A model generated the notes under the pieces. The model saw only the letters and a program-made list of their open reading frames with translations. It had not been told where the DNA came from and did no database searches. This document shows positions 1 through 12,736 of a stretch of DNA of 64,000 bases, one piece after another. Where the stretch lies: positions 34,337 through 98,336 of the forward strand of contig JANFOE010002280.1 in NCBI GenBank assembly GCA_025667525.1, in the 5' to 3' direction. Position numbers and translations under genes: made by a program. Each line of letters opens with the position of its first letter. Position 1 is the stretch's first letter. The stretch comes from Glebionis coronaria. Lineage: Eukaryota; Streptophyta; Magnoliopsida; Asterales; Asteraceae.

Positions 1-995
1 AAAATTAGACTCTCTGAAATTAATTAAAAAAAAAAAAGAAACTCAACCAAAGGTGCTACCTACTGCCCGGAACAGTCGACACACGACAACCCAAAAAATC
101 AGACTATTTTACGCCTTTATACACCAACTATAAACATCATTAATTATCATTAAATTCTTAACACAAACCCTAAAATCATTAATGGATCTAAATAACTATT
201 ATTCCCAGAAAATTAACAAAACCCTAATCATCTCAATGATGGTTAATTAACATTGTAAACATGATTATTTAATAAAACATGAATTAAATTAAGATTATAC
301 CTTTAATTTATCAAAACCAAGATTTTGAAAGAACCCTAATTTTTTTTGTAAAAACCACGTCGCCTATTCTTTTCTTGGATAAAGATCTGTGTTTTATTAG
401 TAGCAATGTATTTATACCCATTAAACAAGTCTTTTCCTAATTTAATACAAATTCTAATGGGCTTTTACCCATTCATTTTTTTTCTTCTTTAAAACGACTA
501 TACAAAGATATTTTCCAAAAATATAATTTTTTAATTAATTATTAAATTCGTTTTTAATTAATATTTCCTCAATTATATTTTTATTTTTTTTATTAATCCC
601 TTAATTAATTAATTACACCTAAACCTTTTAACTAGTCAATTTTACGCGATTATCGTAAAATACGTAAAATACACAGTTTTATGAAAATTCTTAAAATATG
701 AAATTAACTTTATAACTAAGTCCTAAATGACTTAAAACCATCCCGTAAATTATCCCGTGACTAAATACCTCATCCGAGACCTCAAAATTCTAAACCATAA
801 ATCGTAAAGATACGATTTACTATAATACATATACGTACACGTAAAATCCTAAAATAGCACCGCATTCTATCATAGTTACATCCAAGTGAACTAATGAGCA
901 CGAACTAACCCCATCATAACATTATATAATGCATCATGCAATACACGAACGATGACTAACATCAAATCAAAGGCTCAAATACAAACATATACCAC
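1..995 (-). mobile_element. Outer LARD-like LTR element: part of its 3' LTR
   Basis: Positions 1-780 repeat, in the same orientation, the sequence at 63221-64000, for example the shared block around 49-70 and 63269-63290. The two copies are read as the two LTRs of one minus-strand element. The LTR resumes after the CACTA insertion and ends at 46797 with TGTCACA, the inverse of the TGTGACA start expected on the minus strand. About 1.7 kb of this LTR lies left of the window. It is AT-rich and no coding region was seen. Confidence 0.75.
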
Positions 996-1012
996 CACTA
1001 GTACAAAAATGG
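996..1012 (+). repeat. CACTA left terminal inverted repeat
   Basis: CACTAGTACAAAAATGG matches the inverted right end with one indel and one mismatch. A TTCGGT...ACCGAA palindrome follows immediately. Confidence 0.85.
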
Positions 1013-1770
1013 GTTTCGGTCATACATACCGAATTTCGTGTAGTCACAAATAATTTTTTGTGTGACTGAACTCGCCAGTCATAAATAAACGGTCACACTT
1101 GAAGTCAGTTTGCATGACCATTTCATATTTTGTTTGTCACACATATGAATATTTGCGTGACTAGGGCTAACAAATGCTTTTTGGATGAGTCTTTAGTCAC
1201 TTAATAATTTGAGAGTGTTACCGAATCAAAGTCTGGTTCAAGTAGTAGTCACATTATACCTATACACGTGTGACAAATATTTGTCATACACACATTGAAT
1301 GTGACCAAAAATCATATATGGTCACATAGACTTATTTCACAAGTGACAAATTGATAAACAAGGTTGTCACACACATTATTTTAATGTGACTAGTATATTT
1401 TGTTTAATGTTAACCACACATGAATTTTGTGTGTGTGGCAAATTGAAAGTAGGTATTGAAACATTTGCCACTATATTTATTTAAATGTGACAAATATTTT
1501 ACAATTACTTGAAGACTATGATCAAATATAATACATGATCATATTAAATCGTCAAACAATTATGTGACTATATGTTTTCCAATAGTCACAACATTTGAGA
1601 AATGTGTATCTAAATTATACTTATGGTCATATTATTATGGGATTATCTATGACCAACACATTGAAAACGTCACACAATAAAATATTTATGTGACAAATGT
1701 TTAGAACCAAATGTAATCTCAATTTTCACTAATGTTAATATTAGTCACATATTTAGAACCAAATATTTTC
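1013..1770. repeat. CACTA left subterminal region, GTCACA-rich
   Basis: There are many copies of GTCACA, GTGAC and TGTGAC in both orientations over about 750 bp, with no long tandem period. This mirrors the right subterminal region and fits the clustered binding sites of CACTA TNPA proteins. No ORF was seen. Confidence 0.7.
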
Positions 1771-1773
1771 ATA

Positions 1774-1838
1774 TGGCAAACTGGTTAAGTGTGTTAGTGT
1801 TTGAATGGAAGGTCTAGGGTTCGAGTCCTAGACCTTGT
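1774..1838 (+). other. tRNA-like pol III promoter pair (A box and B box)
   Basis: TGGCAAACTGG at 1774-1784 resembles an internal A box. GGTTCGAGTCC at 1818-1828 matches the B-box consensus. The B box sits in a perfect 8-bp stem (GGTCTAGG/CCTAGACC, 1811-1834), longer than the normal 5-bp T arm, and TTTTTT follows. No acceptor stem or anticodon arm can be drawn, so this is not a functional tRNA. A SINE head or a captured tRNA relic is possible. Confidence 0.4.
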
Positions 1839-2009
1839 TTTTTGCTATTTTTTAAAACAAAATAAGCCCCAAAAATACAGAAAGCACACACTTTCTACAC
1901 GCCCAATGAGAATGCTAATTCTTGGAACTTCACAAAAATTAATTACATGCATGAATATGCATTAGATGTTGGCATGTAGGCTGCTGACTCTTTGTATTCC
2001 ATCCTTGGT

Positions 2010-2017
2010 TATATACA
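2010..2017 (+). promoter_or_regulatory. Possible TATA box of the first CACTA gene
   Basis: TATATACA lies about 76 nt upstream of the ATG at 2093, in the CACTA's own sequence. It is suggestive by position only. Confidence 0.3.
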
Positions 2018-2092
2018 CAAGGATTAAGTAATGAAATTAATCATAACAAAAGCATAACAAACACTTAATTATCAGCATTTTAAGAATAAAAA

Positions 2093-2650
2093 ATGGCTTC
2101 TTCATCAAAAAGAACATTTTCTACTGCTTTTGAAGATACCAGTGCAGTTCCTAACAAGTTTGTATCATTATTTATTTTATTAACGTTGTATCTTTGTTAT
2201 CATTTAGTACTAATAATCTTATATGTTATTTTCAGGAAACGTTGTGTGGTGCCCAAAGTAAAAGCTAATGCAGATGGAGAGTTCCCTGTTGATTGTCCTT
2301 ACAATGATCCATATGAAGAGTACGATTGCTATGTTGAGGAAGCTTACGAACAGCGACAATGGAAGTTGGAAGACGAAGAGAAAGCCTGACTGGAACAACA
2401 ACGCCAGAGGGAGGAAGCTGCTTCCTTAAGAAGGAGGCAATAGGAGCAAGAACAACGCGAGAGGGAGTAAGCTGCTTCCTTTAGAAGGAGGCAAGAGGAA
2501 CAGCGACGGAGGGAGGAAGCGTATAGGAGGCAACTGGAGGAAGAAGGTCAAATCATTGATGATGATGTTTATTTTTCTGAGCATGAAATTGAAGAAGAGG
2601 AAGACGAGTTCAAAGAGGCTTTAGATTACGATGAACTTCATTTGGATTTT
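2093..2650 (+). pseudogene. CACTA-internal small gene, 5' part (coiled-coil protein, function unknown)
   Basis: An open frame starts with MASSSKRTFS at 2093. A hydrophobic stretch near residues 24-46 is probably an unspliced intron: there is a GT near 2159 and TTTTCAG just before AGGAAACG near 2236. After it the frame encodes an acidic region (PVDCPYNDPYEEYDCYVEEA) and then Arg/Glu/Gln-rich coiled coil. That includes a 54-nt tandem repeat (GCTGCTTCC blocks at about 2414 and 2468). The same frame carries three stops (about 2387, 2456 and 2468) and otherwise stays open to 2650, where the copia LTR cuts it. The family was not recognised. The position just inside the CACTA suggests a transposon accessory or captured gene. 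Confidence 0.5.
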
Positions 2651-3023
2651 TGTTGTCCCATAGATTACGTGATGATTAAACAAGAAAGAAAGGTAGAAAA
2701 TAGATGAATTCTAGAGAGAGAAAAGAGAGAGAAGTGTGTGAGAACTTGTGAAATGTTAGATTAAGAAAAATAGAATGACCATCCAACCTCTCCTTACATG
2801 AAAAGAGAGGTTTATATAGCCTTGCCTACATGTGGCATGATGGGCTATATGATAATGGGTCGGGCTTTCTTTTTGGGCTTTGGTTACTTATGAATGAACC
2901 TTAGCTTAAAGTTAAGCCCGTAATACACGACTAACCTACTACCTATTATAACGTTCTAATATAGGATTCATAATAAACATATGACCGAGCATTCTTGTTT
3001 GACTCAATATTTTGAGGCTAACA
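2651..3023 (-). repeat. Copia 3' LTR
   Basis: 373 bp, TGTTGTCCC...GGCTAACA on the plus strand, nearly identical in sequence to 26471-26854. It cuts the CACTA gene at 2650. Confidence 0.9.
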
Positions 3024-3033
3024 ATCTCCCCCA
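3024..3033 (-). other. Copia polypurine tract
   Basis: On the minus strand the bases next to the 3' LTR read ATTGGGGGAGAT, a typical plus-strand primer site. Confidence 0.7.
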
Positions 3034-5603
3034 ATATGAGGTCATTACCCTTTATGAGAGGTCATTACCCTTTGTCATTTGGAAATTTGTAGAGATTACT
3101 AATCTCGCCATAAATGAGTCTTGAACGTGTAATAGTAGTCTTTTTCCTTCATGTTGTGATCTTTGAGCCTTTGTCGTTGTCTTTCGACTTTGTATTTTGA
3201 TCTTGAGATCTTCAAATTATCCTTGACTTGTCTTTGCCATCTTGCGATCTTGTGTCTTCATCCACATGCTCACGCTATTAATTGTTGAATATGTCTTTTG
3301 GCATGAGTATGTGGTTTTGAATCTTTGACTTTGCTGAGTACACCGTGACGCCACCTTCTTGAGACAAAACATAGATACGGACTGAATGGATTTGACATTC
3401 TTCCTAAATCGGTAGCGTTTTACCTCTGGTCGGTGAAGACCGTTATACGATATTAAATACCGTACATGTGATAGGTACATTCAGTTAAGAATCTCCTTGA
3501 CAGGGTTTCGCGGCTGTACTAGCCGTTCTCTTTACACGACCGTCTCAAAGCAAGACTGCGAACATAAAGAGTGAATCAATTGGATAGATATCCGCTTGAT
3601 TAAAGTCGTCAATTCAAATTCCTGGAACAAGTGTGATTCGTAAAGAATCTTACCATTGTTGCTTTCCAGTTGACACAAGCTTGATTCATAAGAATCTCAC
3701 AAGTCACCTACCGTAGCGCTGTTTGATGTTGACGCTAGAAGGATTTACATTCGTCACTGTGAATATTAATGACTATCACTCTGAATGTTCTGGCAAGACT
3801 ATAAAGATATTGCGTAGAAACCTGAAACGAGTTTGAATCCATTCAGAATCAAACCACTGTTGCTTTTCAGTTCTACATATGTTTAATTCATAAAGAATCT
3901 TACATATGACCTACCACAGTGTTGTTTGATGTTAACACTAGAAGGATTTCCACTCATCATTCTGAAACTAAGTAGTATCACTCTGAGTGTTCTAGAAATA
4001 TCACAAGGATATGGCGTAAGACTCTCTTGTTCGTCATCCGTGTGTCCTAACGAGATTTGATTGATCTCTTGGCTCTAGACTCGATTTGTGCACTTTTAGT
4101 GGTCGGAGGCTGGAGCAGATGCCACCTATTCAATATCAACTATCTTGGAATGAGAAAGCTAATAGAAGTCATGTTGTTCTCCGTGAAAATAAAACAAAAT
4201 TCTTTTGAGAGAAGCCTGAGTAGCTAGGAAAGGGTTGTGCTTCACATCACTGGGTCCATGATGAGTTGTCTTCATGATGTGCTGACCTGGTTTCTGCCTA
4301 AGTTGTATGGAGGGCTTCTTTCTTTACATCCTTTATCCTTACATTTCTTTTTCATTCTTCAACCCCTTCAATGCTTACCAAGACATCATTACTAGCACCT
4401 TGTTGTGATTGTTCCAGTGCTAGCATCAGTACTTAGTCGGCATTCAGCTACGTTCACATTCTACTCCATCTTTCCTAAGGACTTCTAATAATCTATTGGA
4501 TTGTCTCTGGGAAGATCCCTCCGGTTATGGTTGGATCATAGGACTTAAACCTAACCACCCTTTTGACACCAATAACGTCATGAATTAAAGATGTTGTGGG
4601 TATTTTATCGTAACCATAAAAACCACTTCAAATATCTAACAAGGTGTTTGAAAAACATTTAACACCTTGATGGTTTTTGTCGTCTCAGAAATGCTCCCCC
4701 TTCACATGTGCATCGATAATCGAATAGGTAAGAGTTAAAGTGCTTGAGTCTTATATAAGATCACATTTTAATCACATTTTCTCCCCTATCTCTAATATAT
4801 AAAATCTTTTGATATTAGAGATACCAAATTTGATTAAAATATATTTTGAAAAATAGTCTTGAAAGTCTCCGGGAGAAAGATGTGTTAATCTTTTGCATGA
4901 TGTTGAAATGCCCCCCCTCAAGAATTGATCCAATTGAAATGTCATTGTGAGGATTTGATCCACATTTCGCTTTTTGAGGATGGGAGTTGTTGAACACACA
5001 ATTTCTTAAAGATTTTGAATAATCATTGAGAAATTCTCGAAAAAATTGTGTTCAACGCTTTTTGAAAAATCTTATTTCTTTTTGGCGAAGAGGTTTTTCT
5101 AAAGCATAAACTTGAGTTCATAGACTTTGAATGTCTTGACAAATCCACTCAAGTGTAAGAAGATTTAACTTCTTTTGCTGAGGGTAAGGGCACTAAATCG
5201 TACACTCCCTCGTGAATATCGATCCGAGTTGCAATATGAAAGTGATTACAAGCCACTGTGTTGAGCTCAAAACGTGGAATGTTTTGTGACAAGCTCAACC
5301 CATGATAGATTGCTCTACCCGTTGTTTGGAAATATTGTCCAAAATAGACAATTTCCTTTATTAAAAGAAATGACATGTTTTGAAAAATATTTACTACTTT
5401 CATTCGAGCTTTATGTACACACCCGTGTCGTTATTGAGCGACATTTATAGGTACGTCCATGTTATCGATACTGAAAGACATGTCGAGAAGAATCTTTTTT
5501 GGATTTTAAAATATTTTTAATTTTGTGTTTTGTTTTTATATGTTTTATATTTTTGTATTTTGCTTTTTCAAAGATATTTACAGGTAGATGTTTGATAGAT
5601 GAA
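3034..5603 (-). other. Copia long 3' untranslated region
   Basis: About 2.6 kb separates the end of RNase H (5604) from the polypurine tract. No conserved coding frame was found; short ORFs here are scattered. It contains a duplicated block of about 200 bp (3620-4020). Confidence 0.6.
3620..4020. repeat. Direct duplication of about 200 bp in the copia 3' UTR
   Basis: Two diverged copies share, in order, a 'gattc.taaagaatctta' block, a 'TTGCTTTYCAGTT' block, 'GTTTGATGTTRACRCTAGAA' and 'TATCACTCTGARTGTTCT'. Copy one is about 3630-3815 and copy two about 3840-4020. Confidence 0.65.
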
Positions 5604-7060
5604 TCAAGCAGGCTTCTTTGCCAGAATCTCCAGTTCTGCTGGAGTCAAATATCTCATACCAATTTGCCTAACTAGATACGCAAACCTGTCTTTCGAAAGA
5701 GCTTTTGTAAACAAGTCAGCTAATTGGTAATCAGTTCCAACAAAGTATAGTTCAACGATACCCCTTTCTACTTGTTCCTTAATGAAGTGATATCTGACAT
5801 CAATGTGCTTCTTGCGGGAATGTTGTACCGGATTGCAGGAGATGGCTATGGCGGACTTTGAGTCACAGTACATAGGTACTTTATCAAAGTGGAAGCCATA
5901 ATCCGTGAGTTGTGTTCTCATCCATAGAACGTGAGCACAACACGTAGATAGAGACACATACTCCGCTTTGGCTGATGACAATGACGTGCAATCCTGCTTC
6001 TTGGAAGACCATCCCATAAGCTTATCTTGACCTAGAAATTGTGCACCACCAGAAGTACTTTTACGTGTATCAAGACACCCTGCATGATTAGAATCTGAAT
6101 AGGCGGTTAGAAAGAAACCGGTTTCCCTTGGATACCAGAGTCCCAAATGAATGGTATTCTTGAGGTACCGAAAGATCCATTTAACCTCCATGAGGTGCTT
6201 TTCAGTTGGTCGTGCTTGATATCGTGCACAATAACACGTAGCATGTGATATATCTGGTCGGCTTACTGTTAAGTACATGAGGGAGCCGATCATTGAACGA
6301 TAGTTCGTTTGATCTATGGCATCTCCCTCCAAATCAACATCTAGGGATGTGGTTGATAATGGTGTCCTAACGGGGTCACATGAAGTCATACCATGCTTTT
6401 TGATTATCTCTTGACAATACTTAGCTTGGTTTATGAAGATACCACTTGGGGATTGGTGAACTTAAATTCCTAGAAAGAATTTTAGTTCGCCCATCATTGA
6501 CATTTCAAATTTGTTGTGCATTACTTTTTCAAACCATTTTGAAAGTTTTGGGTTTGTAGACCCGAAAATAATGTCATCAACATAAATCTGCACAAGCAAA
6601 ATGTCATCCCCATATTTATAAGTTAACAAAGTTAGATCAATGGAACCTTTTGAGAAACCTTTGGATACCAGAAATCTCGAGAGCTCGTCGTACCACGCCC
6701 TTGGAGCTTGCTTGAGTCCATAAAGTGCTTTGTGGAGACGATACACCTTGTCAGGATAATGAGGATTGACGAATCCCTCCGGCTGCATGACATATACTTC
6801 TTCCTTCAAAGGACCGTTAATAAATGCCGTCTTTACGTCCATTTGATAGACAGTGAATCCATTATGTGCATCATAAGCAAGGAAAATCCTGACCGCTTCC
6901 ATACGAGCAACTGGTGCAAATGATTCGACAAAATCAATTCCCTCTTTCTGGCCATACCCCTTAGCCACTAGCCTAGCTTTATTTTTGATGATCGTGTTTT
7001 CTTCATCCATCTTGTTTTTCCAAATCCAACGAAGATTTAAAGGAATCACATCGTATGGTC
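5604..7060 (-). pseudogene. pol: Copia reverse transcriptase and RNase H
   Basis: The RT part (7049-6462) has the [10 protein letters not shown] and [11 protein letters not shown] blocks, the [12 protein letters not shown] block, [11 protein letters not shown], and the catalytic YVDD at about 6561-6592. A stop near 6462 separates it from the RNase H part (6389-5604), which has an AYSDSNHAG block, SSAKAEY, a CDSKSAI block, RKKHIDVRYHFIKE and LADLFTKAL. This is the standard copia order. The length is close to that of a complete domain pair, so the lesions are point-like rather than large deletions. The proteins would copy element RNA into DNA in cytoplasmic particles, but this copy is broken. 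Confidence 0.9.
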
Positions 7061-7074
7061 TATCAACAAGTTCC

Positions 7075-8531
7075 CAGACTTTAAGTCTTTAAAATTGTTG
7101 AAGTTCATCCGTCATCGATTCAATCCAAGCATGATCAACCATGGATTCTTTGATGTTTTTCGGTTCAGCTATACTCACGGCGAGTGCAAACATACAAACA
7201 TCGCCATCGGTGGCTAGTTGTCGTCTTGTACGAACAGGCTGTGAAGGGTATCCAATTACTTGAACCAAAGGATGTTCTCGGGTCCAATGATGTGTTGAAG
7301 GATGTCGTTGGTAGAAAGTGTGCATATTTGATGGATCAACATGACGAGTAGAAGACTCTCTAGTTTCATGTACTGGTGTACCGAATGGGTTGTGAAAATC
7401 GTCATCGTCAGATAATGCATCGTCTGCTTGATTTGTGTTTTCTGGATCAATGACAGTAGTTGTGGATGTTGTAGGATCGATTGTTGAAGTGATACTCTGA
7501 GGAGGTAAATCTGCAGCAACCCGTGTTGAATTACATGAGGTTGTATCCTTTTGTTGAAGATGATCGGTATCATCATTCTTATCATGAGTGACAACGGAAG
7601 ACTTTGATACAACATGTTTCTCCCCCGTGAAATATTCATCAAACATTGGTCCATATAACATTTCCAACTCTTCAAGTGTCGTGTCCACTGTCATATCTGC
7701 TCTAGGAACATGTTGAGGAACCAGCTTTGAACATGACGATTCATTGCTGTGGTCTTGAGTTCCAAGTTCCGTGCGGTTGTGAATGAAAGTCGTTTGTCGT
7801 TGTGGATCGGGACTTAAATTGTTTTGTTCAAGTGGCATTTCTTGTAATTCATCAAATCTAATATGAATAGTCTCGACTATCAATTTTGGTCTCTTGTTGT
7901 ACACTCTATATCCCTTAGACTGAGTTGCATATCCCACTAGAATGCATGCATCACCTTTCTGTTTCATCTTGTACAGATTTTCACCATCTCGAATAATGTA
8001 GCACGTACATCCAAAAACGTGAAGGTGTTTGAGTGAAGGTTTTCGATCATGAATTATGTGATATGGTGTCTTTTCGTGTCGTGGGATAATTAAGGATCGG
8101 TTTTGTGTGTAACATGCAGTTTACACGGCTTCGGCCCAAAAGTGTGATGGTAGTTTTGAAGCGGATAATAGAGTTCTAGCAGCCTCAACTAAAGTACGGT
8201 TTCGTCTTTCAACAACACCGTTTTGTTCGGGTGTTCGAGCAATAGATGTTTCATGTTCAATCCCTTCGGCTTCAAAATAATTCTTCAGAGATGAATTCAA
8301 GAATTTTGTGCCTCTGTCAGTATGTACCACTTTTACTTGAGCTTGAAGACCATGTTGTATCAACTTAAGGAAGTTAATGAGAACCTCAGGTGTTTCTTCC
8401 TTGGACCTCAAGAAGTGAGTCCATGTGTACCTTGAGTAGTCATCGACAATTACCATAACGTATTTCTTCCCATTGATGCTTTGAACACACATGGGTCCAT
8501 TCAAATCGATATGAAGAAGATCTAACCGTCC
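7075..8531 (-). pseudogene. pol: Copia integrase core and C-terminal linker
   Basis: The segment 8504-8121 carries the integrase catalytic core: the DDYSRYTW block, HTDRGTKFLN with the second acidic residue, and TPEQNGVVERRNRTLVEAAR with the catalytic Glu. A stop at 8121-8123 follows the FWAEAV block. The frame then resumes through the 'GCTCYIIRDG' region and 7967-7089, an acidic, low-complexity linker leading to RT. The N-terminal zinc-finger part lies at 22571-23180, separated by an LTR element inserted between codons of the KTTPSSK/GRLDLL region. The split, not loss, of sequence shows that the insertion came after the copia arrived. Confidence 0.85.
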
Positions 8532-8536
8532 TTTTG

Positions 8537-11500
8537 TGTAAAATCCATGATTTTACCATGATTTTATGTAATGAAATTTCACCCATTAATCTTAGAACAC
8601 ATACCCATGTTCTATACTTTTATAAGTTGTGTGTAAACTTGCCCACTATGTACTTATACCTTTGCATCTATATTGGTTATAAATAAGTTACATAGTCTAA
8701 ACCATGTACCTAAAACTAGGGATAACAAGTAGTAAGATGTATACTTAATATTGGAAATATTCAACACTTAATAAAATTTGGAAATATACTACATTAGGTA
8801 TTGTAGCCATGATATATGTGTGTAAGTGAAGCCTTTGTGTGTAAGCCCAACATAAGCCCAAGCCAAGGGCCCATTACCCCTTTTTGGTTAGCTTAACACG
8901 GCACCCCACCTTAGGTGGAAGAAGAAGAGATGCATGGGGAACCTAATGGCCTACACTTGGCAAGAATACTCTTACCAAGACAAGTCATGCCTTTTGCCCT
9001 TCTCTCTCTCTCCCCCCTATTAGCCGAAAACACACACACATACTCTCACATTCTCTCATGCAATCTAAGCTTGTTTCTCTCATCCTCATCTCTCTCAATC
9101 ATACGGCTTAAAGCCATATACATCCAAAAACCAAGTATTAAATCCACCAAGATCCTTGTCTCATCTTTACTACAAATCATTAGTAGTATCATTCTCTTGG
9201 AATCACTCTAAACAAGCCCTAGCCAAATCTTTAAGGCCACGGCTTGATTTATATTAGGGTTTTCTTCATCATCTTGAGTAGATCTCAAATCTCCTTGTTC
9301 ATCTAGTTCCTCTTTGGTACCTTTAGGCAAGAAAGATATACACTACATGTTCTTTTATTTCTTCATGCATGCATCATCATACATCTATAAACACAAGTAG
9401 GAAACATGTTAAAATCAAGATTTGGTAAATCTATGACCATTATAGGTCACGGCATATTTATAAAAATCATGTTCATGAATTAAAATCTTTTAATAAGAAA
9501 CTTATGACTTATGTGTTATGTTTAAACTTGATTTAAAAACCATATGAACCTTTTATAAATCTAAACATTGCATGGGTCATAAATCTTGTTTATGGGACTT
9601 GGTTAACCAATAACCATAGATCTCATGAAATGAACTTGTGCAACTTAAAAATATTGAAGACCATGACCTTAAAAGTCACGGCATACATAGTTAATGTGTA
9701 TGTGAATTTTGTGTTAAGTTTAAATGATGGAATGTGAAATGATATATGTAAATGGACTATTAAAAATCACAAAAATAACTTATGGAATAAATATAGCCGT
9801 GGGTTACATATGACCTAAAATGAATTAGATGTACATGCATGCTTATATTAACCATAGATCTAATGATAAAAACTAACTTGAGTATGTTAAACAATAAAAA
9901 CAAGTTTATAAAATCTTTTGGGAACTTGGGAGGAGACACTATAGTCGTAGGCTATATGTAGTCACCTTGGTAAAGTGGGAACCTTGGAAACATGCATGTC
10001 ACCTAGATAATCATGATTATATTTTGCAAATATTTACAAGATTTAAAAACTAGTTAAAGTGACATCTTGGAAATATCAAGATCTAAAAATATAGCCGTGA
10101 GCTATATATGAGTATACATGGATCTATGTTTGATTTTTAGGTCTAGACATAGTTTAGATCTTATTTTGGACTTGTGACTTATTTTCTTGATGTGTACATT
10201 ATTAGATCTATTTTTGTAACACTTATAAATTACATGCAACCTTAAATTGAGACTTGACTTATCTTAATAAGCTATAAATAACATAAGTCATGGGACATAA
10301 GCTCTTGTTAGGGCTTATGACCTACTTGTAACCTTATAACACACCTAGATCTAATTTAGTATAACACATAAAACAAATTGTAAGTTTTATTCACCTATGT
10401 AGATTTAAAACTAAATATAAACAAGCTCATAATAAGCTTATAAGAATATCCTAAGTTAAAACTTACATAAAATGTAAAGTAGTGTTAAATGGACTAATTA
10501 AGCCCATGAAATGTAATTCAAAACTTAATGGACCCAATAAGCCCATTTAATAAATCCTAGTAACTTAATGGACTTAAGATTACACTTAGGGCCATTAACT
10601 AATTAAAGGACTTAAAAATATAGTTAAGCCCAATAAATGATTTAAAGGCCCATTTAAATAAATTAGTGGACTTGAAATATAGTTAAGCCCACTAAAATAG
10701 CCCATTAGATGTTTAATCCATTTAATGAGCCCATATACTATTTTGAATGTTAAATAAAAATTTTTATAATAAAAATATAACTTATAAAAACTTTTTGGAT
10801 GAAAATGACAATTCATAGAACTTAAGGACTAAAACCGTAACTTATGTAACTTGTTTTGATAAACTAGTAAGCACAAGGATTGAAAATGTAAATATCCAAA
10901 AGTATAGGGTTTAATAATTATTATCCGTGGCAAATTAAACCCTAGGGACCATTTTGGGAAGTTTCTAAAAGTTATTTTGTCATTTTAAAACCCTAAGGAC
11001 TATTTTTGTAATTTACCGAAACTTAAAGAAGCCCTAGGGGCTGTTTTTGTAATTTCAGTAAAGTTACAAAACCTAGATAAAACTAAGGGGACCAAATCTG
11101 CCATAAGACGAAACTTTAACAAGCCCTAGGTACTAAATATGTAAAATCCGAAAGTTACACTTATTTAAAAATATAGAAGGACTAGTTTTGCCATATACCA
11201 AAACATTCCAATCCCTAACCCTAAAATCTATTTTAATTATAATAAAACATAATTAAAATACTTAGACCATAAGAGTTAAGGTATAAATTCTTAAATTTTA
11301 AATTATTTTATAAATATTAAAATAATTTATGGAAACTTTAAAGTAAAATAATATATTATTTTTTTTCAAAATAAAATATTTATATTTACTTTAGGAAATA
11401 ATTGTATAAACAATTATGAATATGTGTTACTCATACATAAAATCATATACTTTTAAAAAATAAAATTTATATGAACGTTGGATAAATTGAATGTTAATAT

Positions 11501-12718
11501 TTAAGTAGAACATCTTACGCCCTACTTAAAATATGAAACTTAATATAAAAGTTTAAATGAATGAGTAAAATACATGAACTACGAATGTGAACTAATATTA
11601 AGTAGGATTTTGTGTGGACATAATAATGAAACCTAGTAGTAAACGAGTGATTATAATACTTGGACGGAAAACGTAATCTAATATTTTTAAGTAGAACATT
11701 TTATGTCTAACTTAACTAAGAAACTTAATATAAGTTAATACATGTATGCTAACTAATATTAATAGTTAAACATTTTATGTTTACCTAGAAATGAATATTG
11801 ATGCTACTTGAACTACGATTATTTAGATAAATACCATAGTATGAATGAACTGAATAAAATCCGTATAAGCATACATATATGTTCTTTGTACTATCTATTA
11901 AGATTGTACTATCTGATTAGGCATAACTTTGGTGTGAGCTTTTAATTGGATATCCGTGTTAAACAAGCAATTGCCTACTCCCAGGTGAGTTTACAGCCCC
12001 ATATAAACTATTTGATAAAACTTTCCCTTTTGGGAAAGAAAATATGCAAACATATATTGGACACAACTGGTTTGTATAAACTTGATTATGATTGATTATT
12101 ATTGAAACTGTTAAATTGTTGTAAATCGCCCAAATGTTATAAATAGATCTATTAGGGATTGACCATCCCCGTCTGGGTGAGTCATGCTCACTGTGCCTTG
12201 GCCGGGACAACAGACGTATACCATGTTGGAACTGGAATGGGTGTCTTTTTGTAAGACACTACGTCCTCATATGTTGAGGACTATGGGGTTAAGCTTCAGT
12301 TTCTAATAATAAACAAATGTTATTTACATTTTAGTAAGAATGCTTTGTGCATTATTACTTCTATGATTATTATATGTCCAAACTAATTAATTGTTAAAAT
12401 CTGTAAATTCACCAACTTTATGTTGACCCCCTTTAGTATGTTTTGCACAGGAATATGAAGTTAATACGTGGTGCGTGCATGGTCCCCAGCATCTTAGAAA
12501 TCTGCATCATAGGACTCGTCAGGGGTTCTATTTGGGAAACAAAAACAATCACCTACCGTCTTGTTTAATACAATTTTTATTTATTTGTTTAAATAAATGT
12601 GTAATCTGGTTTGACTAACTTTTTATCTTATGCTCTATGGACTATATGTTATCGATCCACCCTTGTGACATCCCCGGGGATATTCTCCGCATATTTTGAC
12701 CCTACCCGGGGTGTCACA
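8537..12718 (+). repeat. 5' LTR of the gag-only element
   Basis: Starts TGTAAAATCC and ends GGGTGTCACA. It aligns end to end with 18363-22565. It lacks about 45 bp present at about 18645-18690. It holds a pyrimidine-rich stretch and (CA)n near 9000-9060 and recurrent CACGG/CCGTG palindromes. No conserved ORF; short ORFs here are incidental. Confidence 0.92.
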
Positions 12719-12723
12719 AAGAA

Positions 12724-12736
12724 TGGTATCAGAGCC
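12724..12736 (+). other. Primer binding site of the gag-only element
   Basis: TGGTATCAGAGCC, complementary to the 3' end of initiator Met tRNA, 5 nt after the 5' LTR. Confidence 0.85.

Noticed and set aside
1..780. Tandem segmental duplication between the window ends
   Set aside because: A PBS at 61488-61500, LTR-type termini at 61504 and 46797 and a polypurine tract make LTRs of one element the simpler reading.
1811..1834. Functional tRNA gene
   Set aside because: Only box-like motifs and a T-arm-like stem; no acceptor stem, D arm or anticodon arm.
8915..9211. ORF of 98 codons in the 5' LTR (also 18755-19066 in the 3' LTR)
   Set aside because: It lies in a CT- and CA-rich LTR leader, shows no domain, and its two copies have different lengths and frames after small indels.
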